Source: Dioscorea cayenensis subsp. rotundata (Eukaryota > Streptophyta > Magnoliopsida > Dioscoreales > Dioscoreaceae). Taken from it: a stretch of DNA of 64,000 nucleotides. This document shows, piece after piece, positions 52,801 to 63,640 of this stretch (position 1 is the stretch's first letter; the number at the start of each line of letters is the position of its first letter). The stretch spans positions 21,322,305-21,386,304 of the forward strand of contig NC_052488.1 in the NCBI RefSeq assembly GCF_009730915.1, in the 5' to 3' direction. The notes under the pieces are model-generated. The model saw only the letters and a program-made list of their open reading frames with translations, made no database searches and was not told where the DNA came from. Both the position numbers and the translations under genes were made by a program.

Positions 52801-53512
52801 ATGAAGTCATACATAACTATGTATTTTACTGTTACAGTTAATAACAAAAGGCAAAAGTCGACAAAAGCAACTTCCAACAAATGGCAGGACTTCCACATAT
52901 GCATAACAAGATGAGAATCACAAAAAAAATTACTGGAAAGAGAACTGCTATACTGATCACAGCAGCAAGGAAGATATACAAATATGTAGAATTAAAACTT
53001 CACAATGGTTGTGAAACTCCAAGCGTTGATTTGCAAAGAACCAATCACTAAATGTGCCTATTTTAGATTAAAAATCAATTCATCTCGACAATAATAACAA
53101 TAATAATAATAATAAAAAATTGAAACACAACCTACTTAAAAAGTACACAAACTTCACAGCCTTAATAAGATCGATCACACCAAAACAAAAAAAAAATCAA
53201 ATTTTTTAGAAATAAAATGGGAAAACAGGAAGAAGAAGAAGAAGAAGCACAAATCCCGATTTACAAAATCAAGAAATCTTGTAATACATTGAAAAGCAAA
53301 AAAAGAAATTCAAAACTCTAACAATCATAGCCATATCTCATATTCCACAAAGAAATTCATCAAATAAAAGCAAGGAAGCGAAAAGGGGGGGAAAGAGACC
53401 TTAAGCAGAGAAGAGGATTGGGGAAATGGAGCTTGAGACCGGAGGGGAAGGACGATGAGGAGATGAGAGCGCCGCCGCGGAGCGCCGCGCCGCCACACTC
53501 CATGGATATCAT
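46841..53512 (-). CDS. BCAT: Branched-chain amino acid aminotransferase, plastid-type
   Basis: PLP enzyme that exchanges amino groups between branched-chain amino acids and 2-oxoglutarate. Ten minus-strand exons: 53512-53400, 52708-52623, 52167-51999, 50963-50787, 50685-50554, 50073-49975, 48898-48782, 47930-47835, 47243-47131, 46958-46841. Exons 2-10 join in phase for 368 aa. Diagnostic stretches: [57 protein letters not shown] (PLP lysine, codon 49998-49996), [48 protein letters not shown] and the end GWTMELN. Exon 1 reads [19 protein letters not shown] from 53503, a typical transit peptide, but ends in phase 2 where phase 0 is needed. Either a base is missing (or two are extra), or the first exon is modelled wrongly. 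Intron 3 carries a LINE fragment. Confidence 0.9.
50264..50365. repeat. Local duplication in BCAT intron 5
   Basis: The phrases CTCTAACTCAA and CAAATCATAGATCTGCTC recur two to three times within about 100 nt, giving an interlocked short duplication in the intron between the exons at 50554-50685 and 49975-50073. Confidence 0.6.
51052..51516 (+). mobile_element. 5'-truncated LINE (non-LTR retrotransposon) 3' end
   Basis: This plus-strand insert lies in BCAT intron 3, opposite to the host gene. Its frame (51074-51343) gives [19 protein letters not shown] followed by [19 protein letters not shown], the pattern at the C-terminal end of plant LINE reverse-transcriptase polyproteins (after the zinc-binding RT-associated domain). 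A 3' UTR with AATAAAG follows and ends in an (AAAT)n tail (about 51487-51516). Flanking copies of TCAGCAGTCAGT at 51040-51051 and 51517-51528 form a 12-bp target-site duplication. The element keeps only about 465 bp, so it cannot move on its own. Confidence 0.85.
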
Positions 53513-55378
53513 TTCTGAGATCTAAGAAAAGTAGAAAACAAAGAAAAAAAACAAACACGAGGAGCACGAAAAGGAAGGGGTTTTTTTCAATTTCTCGCGC
53601 GTAACGGTGCTTGCATCCTCTTTGATGACGTGTCACTATTATCTTTGAGAATGGGGTCCCACCTTTAAGTACCTCAACAACCAATCAAAGCGCGATACGT
53701 CATGTCAAGGTTGAGTATGCTGATCGGGACTGAAGATGAGATCGAAGACACGTGGGTGACGTGGCAGTAGTCAAGTCAGAGATGCAGTTTGAATCGTGAC
53801 CGTCCAGATTCCACTGTGCTAACGTGGCGGTCTTGGGCTTTTACTGGGCCTTATTTTGGGCTGAGACTAGCGATGATCCGGCCTGCTAAGCCTTTTTAGC
53901 CTAAAAGGGTTTAATTTTTTGGTTTTTTATTTTATCATTTTTTTTTATTATTGTTAACTTGGATAAAAATTTTAGTGGAATTTTAATTAATGTAATGTGG
54001 ATAATAATTGTATGCCATGATGTAGTCTCTGATAGAAAATAATTTGAAAATGAAACGAAGTAGTATGACTAACCATATTGTGCTATGTCTATGTCTATTA
54101 AATGTTAATAGGTTTGTATACATTATCATTGACTGATTACTTATTAATAATTCCATAAACTGAACAAATTATACATATATAAATAAGTGGGTGTTTTCCA
54201 TATTTCGAATTAATTACATTATTATACATGGGTCACAATATGAACATGAACCCAAAAGTCCTTTTTTTTTTTGGCTGCCATGTAGTACAGGAAGGTATGG
54301 ATTTAATAAGGCAAAAATAAAGTATATGAGTACAAAACAATGACAAAGATAAGGGTTATTGGTCCTAGTCCCATGAAATTAATTTTTCATTTAATCTAAA
54401 TAAAATATAAAAAAATAATTACAAAGTTAATAAATTATTCATAAATGAAATGTCAAAAATTAAAATAAAATAACATATCAATAAATTTTTATTATAGTGA
54501 AATCATTTGTAATCCAATGATAACTCGCCACAAAGTACATAAGAGGTGAGAGTTCAAAATATTATTTCAGAAGTTCTATCTATTAATGCTATTCATATAC
54601 TATATATGAAGACTCGATATTGTTCATCGGTATTATTTGTTGATCATGATGTGAGTCTCTTACGGTAAAAATAGTGATTTTCACCCCTCTAAAATTGTAA
54701 GAAAAAGAGATTCATTCCTAAGGGTAGTAACTAGTGCACATTCATACATATCTATTCTATTAAACTGTGTTTATATATATTAATATAAAAATTAATTAGA
54801 AAAATCCACACCAAACATCACCTAAGATCACATTAATTTCTCACCAACTAAAATTATAGAAATGAAAATGATCTATAAACAAAAGATATAACCGAAAATT
54901 TGATGGTGGAAAAGAGAAGGTTTGATCAACCACATTACATGGTCCTAATTATGACCCACCTAATGACAAAATAAAAGCTCCCCATTCATTCATCCATTCA
55001 ACAAAACCAATAAATAATATAATACAAGAAAATAAACAAATAAAAAAGGAAAACTCTGGCCGGTGGAAAACGCAAACCATCATAATCATCATCTCATTAG
55101 TGACCCTTTCGGCCTGGTTCTCTGACCAATTGACCCAATCTGCCGGTCAAACCGGTTAACTCTCCCAAATAAACAAACCCAAGACCTAATACCGCTTCCA
55201 TTCCGCGGTTCAATTTTTCAAACTTCAACGGTCAACATTCAAACCTCCAACTCTTCTCTTCCTTCCATTTCCCATGTATATATATATATCTCCATTCTCA
55301 CCATCTCCTTCAAGAATTCAACTAGAAAAACAACTCAAACAACTCATCCAACAATCCTAGCAATTCTTTAAACTAAGG
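53513..55378. promoter_or_regulatory. Divergent promoter region between BCAT and PUB
   Basis: BCAT (left) and PUB (right) are divergently arranged across 1.87 kb. The BCAT side (53620-53830) has five ACGT cores, at 53628, 53697, 53750, 53759 and 53822, including a G-box CACGTG (53749-53754) and TGACGTGTCA (53626-53635). These are bZIP-type sites. On the PUB side a TATATATATA tract at 55276-55290 lies about 90 nt before the ATG. The middle (53940-54900) is AT-rich; a SINE-like scrap may lie near 54505-54560. Confidence 0.55.
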
Positions 55379-56653
55379 ATGGCATCACGCCGGAGCCGGA
55401 GAGTAGCCGGAGAAGCAGAGCTAGAGATTTCGATACCGAACCATTTCCGGTGCCCGATATCATTAGAGCTCATGAAAGATCCGGTTACAGTGTCCACAGG
55501 CATCACATATGATCGGCAAAGCATAGAAAGATGGATGGACATGGGTCACTCAATGTGTCCGGTGACCAACCAGACCATGCACACTGATCATGAGCTCATT
55601 CCCAACCATATCATTCGGAGAAGGATCCAAGATTGGTGTGTGGCTCATAAGGCTCTTGGTATTGAGAGAATTCCAACTCCAAGGATCCCGGTGTCTCCGG
55701 CCATGGCCTCTCAGCTTCTCTCGGAGATTGCTTCGATTAGTCAGCTCGGAGATGTTCAAAGAATTATCTTGAATTGGTTATGAGAGTTAAGGCTTTGGTG
55801 AAGGAGAGTGAGCGCAATCGCCGGTGTTTCATGTCATCGGGTGCCGGCCGGGTGTTTGCTTGCTCCTTCAGTGAGTTTGCTAGTAATACGTCGAAGTTCT
55901 CCGGTGTATTGGAAGAGATTTTATCAGTGATCACTGCAATGGCACCATTGGATGAAGATGCTTGCTGGCATCTTAGCTCACCGGAATCCATGTCTTTCAT
56001 TGTATATATGTTACAGTGTGGTGATCTTGGCCGGAGACTTAATGCAGTTGTAGCGGTGAAAGAGCTTGTATCAAGAAGTAAGAATGCTGTAGAGATCGTG
56101 GCGGAGACCGAAGGATTAGTCGAAGCATTGGTTAAGCTTATTAAAGAACCGATATCGCCTCAGACGACAGAAGGCTTCACTTGTGGCTACTTACTATTTG
56201 GTGTCCTCCGCTGAGAAGACGGCCGAGAGGTTTGTCGAATTGGGGATTGTTTCATTGCTACTAGAAATGCTTGTGGACTCGGAGAAGAGCATGTCGGAGA
56301 AGGCTCTTGCGGTGTTGGATTCGGTGTTAGTGTGCGAAAAGGCGAAGAATGATGCATATGATAATGCTCTTGCATTGCCGGTGTTGGTGAAGAAGATGTT
56401 TAGGATCTCCGATATGGCGACGGAGTTTGCAGTTTCAGCAATTTGGAAACTTTGCAAGAAAGGAGGAGAAGAGTGCTTGATAGAGGCTCTGCAAGTTGGT
56501 GCATTTCAGAAGCTCTTGTTGCTCTTGCAAGTAGGTTGCAGTGGTGAAACAAAGGAGAAGGCCACTCAGTTGCTTAAGCTTATGAATGGTTCTAAGAAGA
56601 AGTTGGAATGCATTGATGTTATGGATTTTAGAGGATTGAAGAGATCTCTTTAA
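55379..56653 (+). CDS. PUB: U-box E3 ubiquitin ligase with ARM repeats (PUB20/21-like), frame broken twice
   Basis: A plant U-box protein that would transfer ubiquitin to targets bound by its ARM repeats. From the ATG at 55379 the frame covers the U-box (about residues 19-92: IPNHFRCPISLELMKDPVTV, GITYDRQSIERWM, MCPVTNQ, LIPNHIIRRRIQDWC) and stops at 55781-55783. The ARM part continues at once in a second frame (VKESERNRRCFMSSGAG through IKEPISPQTTEGF, up to 56214) and then a third (ATYYLVSSAEKTAERFVELG to the stop at 56651-56653). The shifts fall near 55757-55772 (one base apparently missing) and 56172-56182 (one extra). They cancel, giving a single-exon gene of about 424 codons, usual for this branch. 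Assembly indels are likely, but a real loss is not excluded. AATAAA at 56890. Confidence 0.85.
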
Positions 56654-57334
56654 TTCATCACAAACATGAATGATGTTTTATTTTCTTGTTTTTTTTAAAA
56701 GTGATTTTTGTGTAGATGAGTGTATAAAAGATGAAATGTGAAATTCAGAAAAAAGAGGAGTTCTCATCACACACTATGTTGCTATGTTTGTTTGTTGTTG
56801 TTGTTGTTGTTGTTGTGCTTTGATTTCTGTTGTTTGGAGTGTATGATTATTAATGGTTTGGCTTAACTAATGTCAGAATAATGCTTTGCAATAAAGTGTT
56901 TCTAGATGAATGATGGAAATCATGGAATTAAAGAATGCTGGACACTGTGTTAGGTATTGGAATATAGATCTAGAGAACTTGACATATGTGGATTTGACAC
57001 TCTGTTAGGCAAATCTGAATCTTTTTTAATAGACATAAAAGTATGACCATGTGAAGCATGCATGGCCTTCTCATCTCATGGATGAAATCAACCAAAAAAA
57101 TTCCCACCATATTTGTAACTCATATAGTTCATGATCCAATGATTTTAATGTGCTTAATTATATTGAAGGAGAGGAAAAAAGAAATTAGAATTCCTACCTT
57201 TTATCTTTCTTTTTCACTCAATTAACACACAATAAACAAGTTCAAATTGCTTGTGTATCCTTACCAATGATTTATAAGAGTAGTTTTCACATGGATATAA
57301 CAGCAATTCCCCATTTTTATGTGGTGCATGCCCA

Positions 57335-57393
<59 letters not shown>

Positions 57394-59260
57394 GCAAGAA
57401 ATGATCTTATAGGGTAGTTCAATTAGGTAGACAAAGGCAACCCATAGTGGACTGTCATGCAAAAGAGACTATGAGAGCAATGTAAAAACTCAAACAGGTT
57501 GACTAGAAACAATAGAGGGGACCCAAATAAACAGTATTAAAAGACTAGTAAGCATGGAACAGGTATCAATCTAATTTATTTCGGTAGGTCATCTGTTCTC
57601 CCTTCAAACCACAACATGTTGAACATTGACTCATCTTAACACACTAATTAACACCATATGAATGAGTAAACAAATGCAAGTTTGGTTGCATTAGAAAGAC
57701 TCAACAGCTTGCAGATTGATATTTAAACTATTTTTCCACAAAGAGTATGAAAAATTCATGCAAAGACATGACATCCAGAAGCTATGACTTGGGTGATGTA
57801 CATCAAACTTCAAAGTAGAAGCTGGAACTTGTCACTGCCATCTTTATCTGCAGAAAACAACAAGGTTTACTGCTTTTTTCATATATATATTTTTATATGT
57901 ATTAAAGATGCTTCTTCAAGACTCAAAGGGAAATACTTTAAGAAAAAAGGAAGAAAAAAATAAAAGAGCAAAAGAACAAATGGCTACCTTCTCTAGAAAA
58001 AGGTAAAAACATCAAGATGAATGTCTGAATAAGAGTGAATAACATGTGGAATTCTTCTTTCGGCTTCTTTTATTGTAAGCTTAGAACTTTTATTCTGTAA
58101 AGTTGGAAGCACTAAACCCTCAACACAAGATGTTAAGATGCTTATACTAACTCTTAAGCTAAGGAACTCATCAGTAAACAAACCTTAACATGCTAAAAGA
58201 CAGACTGTTCTAAGGTCAAATACAAAGAACAGCCAGTCAGTAGTTTCACTTCCATTAATGGGCAAGCTGGCATGCTTGTCCATTCATGGTTTGAGTTTGG
58301 ATTTTAAAGATGTTTTCTTCTGACTTAACAAAGTAAGGCAAGAAAAACAAACATTAGCATATATATATTCAAATAAAATGCCCAAAATAGTGATGTTCAA
58401 AAAAATTCAACTAGGTGCAGATGATGGGGACAAATTAACCTAGGTATATATGTACTTCAGTAATTTTACTCTATTGTTTCTATAAGTAAAACAACTTAAG
58501 GGACAAAGTTGACCTCCTTGACCATAGAGATAAGCTCAAGATAACATGAATAACAACATTGGCTCTCGCCATCAAGAAAGTAGTTTATACCAATCCTTCA
58601 CTATTATTGCACATTTAATGCTAGCATAACCATCCGTTCACAAGTTGGAATACTTCAAGGAAAAATTTCAAGCTCAGAATTGGGATGTCTACAATCAAGA
58701 CTTTGATATAGTCTTTGGACATAATCAATGAGATTTAGTACTATATTCGAAGTCATATGATGAATAGAAAATTATAACCAAGAAAAAGCAACACAATGTA
58801 ATGGCTCACAATACTAGTTATGACATGTATTTCCAATCCACATTGGAAAGTAAAATCTGATAGACACAACAGATTAAAGAGCAAGAGCAAAGTCTAACAG
58901 AATCACTAAACAAAGACTATCTGTCACTGGTCTGATTTCCATAATATAATCATAAAAAAAAAAAGTTGTTAGTAAAATAATTGTGCCTTCATAAGACAGA
59001 CCATATTGAATTGAATAATTCTCAATTTGACCAGATAAGCAAGGAGAATCACCAATCAGCATCTCTGATCATATCAGTCATTATCACAAGGGTCTGATTT
59101 TCCAAGCCCTACCATGGAATTTTAGTTTCAATCACCGACATAACAAATCAGTGTATTGATTCATGGTCAACTTTCCTCCCAATGGAGTAGGTTTCTTCTT
59201 GCTTACTTCAACCAGTTCTAAGAAATTTGGCCTTACTCATAAAGATAATTAATAGATAAA
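56654..59260. other. PUB 3' region and intergenic tract
   Basis: It holds the PUB 3' untranslated region with AATAAA at 56890-56895 and a (GTT)n run near 56789-56815, then an (AAT)n microsatellite at 57335-57391. The rest is AT-rich. The frame at 57993-58181 (minus) has some protein-like look (LTIKEAERRIPHVIHSY) but no family I can name and no clear partner exons. Confidence 0.5.
57335..57391. repeat. (AAT)n microsatellite
   Basis: About 18-19 uninterrupted AAT units. A shorter (AAT)n run occurs at 13287-13322. Confidence 0.95.
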
Positions 59261-60275
59261 GTCCTTCACATCCTTCTTTCCAACCATCTATTCAAGAGAT
59301 ATCTCTACCACATGTAAAAGAATCAGATCATATATTCTGGAAGAAGACTTCAACATACCTATCGTGGTAAAGCATGGAGCACAGGAATAAATGCATCATT
59401 AACTCTTTGGTCAAAAATTAACCATTGAACATTTGACCCTCAGATAAATGTCACTCCTTAGAATGTGGCTCACATATAAAATTACCAAATTCACCATCAC
59501 CAAATTCTCTAAAATACCAAAAATCAAATCATACCCCCAAGAAGATTAATACCCCTTTCACATTTAGCATTTGCGGGTCACATCCTTCACAAGGATGGGT
59601 AACGTCCCTTCACATCCTTTTTTCCAACTCAACAGATATCCTGCCACATGTAATATAATCAGTTCATATATTCTGGAAGGCAGGATTTCAAGACGCCTAT
59701 CTTGGTAAAGCATGGAGCACAAGGATGGATACATCACTAACTCTTTGGTTAATGGTCAACCATGGAACACTTGGCTCTCTAATGAACATATCACTCCTTA
59801 GAATGTGACTCACCTATAAAATTACCAAATTCATCATCACCAACTTCTCCAAAATACCAAAAATCAAATCATGTTCCATTGAAGATTTACACTCTCTTCA
59901 CATTTAGCAATTACTGGTCACATCCTTCACAAGGAAAGATAACGTCCTTCCCATTTTTTTTTCCAACCATCTATTCAAGAGATATCTCCACCACATGTAA
60001 AAGAATCAGTTAATATATTCTGGAAGGCAGGATTTCAACATGCTTGACCTGGTAAAGCATGGAGCACAAGGAAGGATGCATCATTAACTCTTTGGTCAAG
60101 AGTTAATCATGGAACGCTCGGCCCTCAAATAAACATATCACTCCTTAGAATGTAGCACGCATACAAAATTACCAAATTCACCATCACATACTTCTCCAAA
60201 AAACAAAAAATCAAATAATGCTCTAAAGAAGATTTATACTCTCTTCACATTTAGCATACACTGATCACATGGGTG
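59261..60275. repeat. Three-copy tandem array, unit about 340 bp
   Basis: Three head-to-tail copies begin at about 59261, 59604 and 59944. The anchor GGTAAAGCATGGAGCACA recurs at 59366, 59704 and 60051 (steps of 338 and 347). Shared blocks in order are CACATGTAA, ATATTCTGGAAG, the anchor, CATTAACTCTTTGGT (or CACTAACTCTTTGGT), CACTCCTTAGAATGT, ATTACCAAATTCA, and CACATTTAGCA. Copies differ by scattered changes. No coding frame runs through a unit. Confidence 0.9.
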
Positions 60276-60739
60276 AAGCAATCACTTGCAAAAAAACTGA
60301 GAAACAAAAGCCAGAGTTACTTTCCATCACTCAGAATTTAAAAGCATGGTAAATAAAAAATACGAAGAGGCCCTCCACAATGATACCCAGTTTGCAAGTG
60401 ATTTAAGGAGAAGAACAAGCAAAAAAGTTCGCATAAATGCATCTTCCAATCAATCTCATGATGTCAAAGCCGTCCCTACAAATTATAAAACAATATATCT
60501 ATATTAATGTAAAGAAGCCTCAGCATTCTTCTCCAAATCTCAGGAACAGTCATAGTTAAAAGTCACAAACGACTTACAGAAATAAAAAAACACTATCTCA
60601 AGATTCACAATGAGGGGGAAAAAATTGACGCCCTGCTGGTGCATATACAAGATATAATAACCAACAGGGAACTGCAGTCTGAAAATATTGAACTCACCAC
60701 CTTAACACAGAGTAATAAAACCAAGGCCGCAGCCACTGA
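60276..60739. other. Spacer before the BAP31-like gene
   Basis: Mixed AT-rich sequence after the 340-bp array. It should include the 3' untranslated region of the gene ending at 60740. No other feature is seen. Confidence 0.5.
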
Positions 60740-61964
60740 TTACTGATTCTTGAGACGTTTTTCAGCTTCCTCCAATCCTCTAACCTCTTGTTGGTATTTG
60801 CAAACACAACATATGCACCTGCCATCCCGTGAACAATCCTTAAGCATAAATCCCAACAGGCCTAAGAAGTAACAGTGATATAGGAAGTTTTTTACCAATA
60901 AAGAAGACAGGATAATACACACAGAATAACATTCCTCTGAGCTTTGAATACCTGCAGCACAAGAATGATCAAAAGGTTAAAACCATTTGTCATACGGCTA
61001 GAATGGATTAAACTTAAAAGAGGATGGTGAGAAAGGGTGAGGTTTCACGGATGCTATACTCAACCCATGTCTAAGATTGAAAATGGTGGATTACTCTTTT
61101 TTTTCACTCTTCTTAAACTTTCCAACATAAATAAAGGGGCCTATTCAGTTGTTCAGAAAGCTTCCTGGGCAGATGAGTTCATATTTTTAAAATTAAAGTT
61201 TCCAACACCACCACAGATAATCCATTTATCTTATTTTCCTTGTGAAATTTGTAGTCTGTCACAGAGTCGATCAACATAAACAACAAGAAAGGACAACGTT
61301 TTCCACAACTGTTGATTTTACATAATAATTATTCCCCGATTCCCAAAATCCAACCTCAAAATAAAAATTCCACTCACCAGTCCATGTCCTATAAACACCT
61401 ATGCTTGGTAATCTCTTAACAAATCCACTTCACCAATTCACGTCATAACTACCCGCAAACAAATAGCAAAGTCTGATCAATCACCAATTCCCAGCAATCC
61501 ATACAACCACCCAATCCAAACAAGCGAAAGTTTCAATTTTTTCATAAAGATCCATCACGCAATCTTGATATACAAATAAAAGATCAACATAAACTTCAAA
61601 AAAACCAAAACAACAGAGGTTTTAGAGCTTTTACTGATTTCTCGTAGTGGAACAGTTCCTCGGGAGTGCACACTTCAGCGCTGCACATCTGCCGATGCTC
61701 GTTCTTCCAGTGTATATCTACATCCACACAGAAACATCAAGACAAACAAATAGAATGGAAGAAGAAGAAGAAGAGCAAGTGAAGAACCATACCTAGGAGG
61801 TGGAAACCGGCGAAAGGGAGGATGGAAACAGCAGGTTGAATGATCATGGAGACGAGGGCGACGATGCTTGACTTGAGCTGCCGTGGCCATGGCAGTGTCA
61901 GCAGAACGACGATCGCCGTCTCCACAGCCACCACACACGTCAACACCATCCATTGCAGCCCCAT
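60740..61964 (-). CDS. Small BAP31-like ER membrane protein
   Basis: Similar to the short plant 'B-cell receptor-associated protein 31-like' proteins of about 130 aa (Arabidopsis At3g03160/At5g17190 type). Role in plants is poorly known; animal BAP31 sorts membrane proteins in the ER. Minus-strand exons: 61964-61793, 61717-61635, 60951-60896, 60818-60740 (390 nt, 129 aa, frame closed). It begins MGLQWMVLTCVVAVETAIVV, a membrane anchor; a second hydrophobic stretch is IVALVSMIIQPAVSILPFAG. The conserved centre is HWKNEHRQMC and EELFHYEKS, then a third membrane segment AQRNVILCVLSCLLYWCI. The tail RGLEEAEKRLKNQ is charged and helical. A (CT)n run (61966-61987) sits just upstream of the ATG. Confidence 0.88.
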
Positions 61965-63570
61965 CTCTCTCTCTCTCTCTCTCTCTCGTCGATCGAACCG
62001 GAGACTTTGGGCAGGGGGAGAAAACTTCAGTCCCAAGGTTGGTGTCTCGGCGTGTGGGGTCAAAAAGCTTGGTCAGATTAACTTTTTTTTTTTTTTTTTG
62101 GGAAATCTAATTAACTAATTTTGTTAAATATCTGATTTTATTTATATATCATAAAAGAAATAATTATTGAATTATTATTCTTTATTTATATACGGGCTTT
62201 TTTTTTAATTCAATTAAGAGGCGAGAAGATGGAGCAAATGTTGTACTTCTTTTACACATTTTAAGATCCACGCTGTCAGCAAGTACTTCTGCAGCTTGCG
62301 GTCCATGTCTGCAGAAGATGTTTCATACATATACGTATCTATATACAAACGAACCAAAACTTTGCTATTACTGTGTGTAAACATAAACTCATGAAGGAGC
62401 ATACAGGTAATTTCAAGGTTTTTTTGGTAACTCTCAAAAGAAATTTATTATAAAATGGGGAAATTTAACTTGCCCACTATCTCACCTTTGTACATGGCTG
62501 TTTTACATTCTGGGTTACCATCCATCAATAAGCTGAATAATCAACTTGACTAGGACAACCTAAACAATGAACAAATGGAGACACTCTAAAAGGCCAAATA
62601 TTCAAAACGACAAAAATAAAAAAAAAATGGAACTAAATGACGAATCTATTTGATATCATTTCATCAACATCAAGAGAAAAATTCAATTTTAAAACTCAGT
62701 CCTGACGATCGTGTATTCACGCCAAAAACTAAATTGCCGCGCATTTGAAACCCCTAAGTCAAATTGCAAGCATAAATCCTGCTCTGCACCATCAACCTGT
62801 AAGAAAGCTCTGCAGATAATCTTAAAGCTATATCATGGCTGAAAAGAATACTCAGTCCAGTGACCTCAGTGTATGATAAAATATGGTACATGGCTAACCC
62901 AGTCATAAACATTAAAAGAAACAAAAAGGGTTGCAGAACAGCCTAAAGTCATGCAGAAGCTATACAATGAGCGAGACGGATGATTATACAAAAATCCAGC
63001 ATGGCTTGTTCTCGAGTTTCTCAAGCCTGAATATTAGCCAATTGGTATGGAGGTGCGTCACTCATGTTGGTGTAACTCCATTTTGTATTCTGATGTTGTA
63101 TGATACGCAAAAACAAAACATGTCCAATGGCATCTTGAAATTAGCTGAAATAATTGAAAAGATTAGGAAACCTTTCACCTTGAACCTTGTTTGTGCAATC
63201 AATCTCTGGATAAGGTATGTCTACCAACGTCTGGTGAAATTGCTCATCATGAATATTGTGATGCTTGATCTAATTTTCAGTTACAAAAACCGGAAAACAT
63301 TGTGGGTGCACAAAGTTGAGGGTTCTTATAATAAAGGAACTTGGGCAGCACATCATCGAAGATTTTGCAAGCAACAAGCACACAGCTGTCTTGCCAACTC
63401 GGCACCAGGCATCGACACCAAGAGCTCAGGGACTTCAAAAACCATCAACAAAATACAGTAATAGGTTACTTTAAAGGCAACCTCGGAAGTATCCACATGA
63501 CAACCATTGTGAAGTCCGATGCTGATTCATTTTGAGTGCAAAAGGAGAAAAAGAGTTGGGCTTTATTCAC
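61965..63570. other. BAP31-like upstream region and intergenic tract
   Basis: The (CT)n run at 61966-61987 lies in the leader of the BAP31-like gene. From 62100 the region is AT-rich with mixed stretches. The longest frame (62931-63461, plus) has no recognisable domain and biased, AT-poor structure typical of chance. The part near 63000-63570 may be 3' untranslated sequence of the minus-strand gene that enters at 63640. Confidence 0.45.
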
Positions 63571-63640
63571 TTATTTGCGGTGCTTCCTCTTTGCTTCAGC
63601 GCGTTGCCGCTTCTCTTCCTCCCACTCCCTTTCATGAATT
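63571..63640 (-). CDS. Terminal exon of an unidentified minus-strand gene (partial)
   Basis: On the minus strand a CAG acceptor at 63643-63641 precedes 70 nt that read IHEREWEEEKRQRAEAKRKHRK and a TAA stop (63573-63571). The strong run of charged residues, the stop and the splice border suggest a real last exon of a gene whose other exons lie to the right, partly or wholly outside the window. I do not recognise the family; a basic, helical C-terminus is all that can be seen. The stretch 63644-64000 would then be intron; I see no further exon in it. Confidence 0.5.

Noticed and set aside
54505-54560. SINE-like scrap with GAGAGTTCAAAAT
   Set aside because: Only a single weak B-box-like word is present; too little to call an element.
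6820-56653. A biosynthetic or defence gene cluster
   Set aside because: ASB, BCAT, XTH, b561 and PUB belong to separate ordinary pathways, differ in strand and spacing, and show no shared promoter pattern.
57993-58181. Minus-strand frame with a protein-like stretch
   Set aside because: No family recognised, no matching neighbouring exons, and no clear splice borders.
62931-63461. 176-codon plus-strand open frame
   Set aside because: No recognisable domain, weak start context, and overlap with the probable 3' region of a minus-strand gene. It looks like a chance frame.
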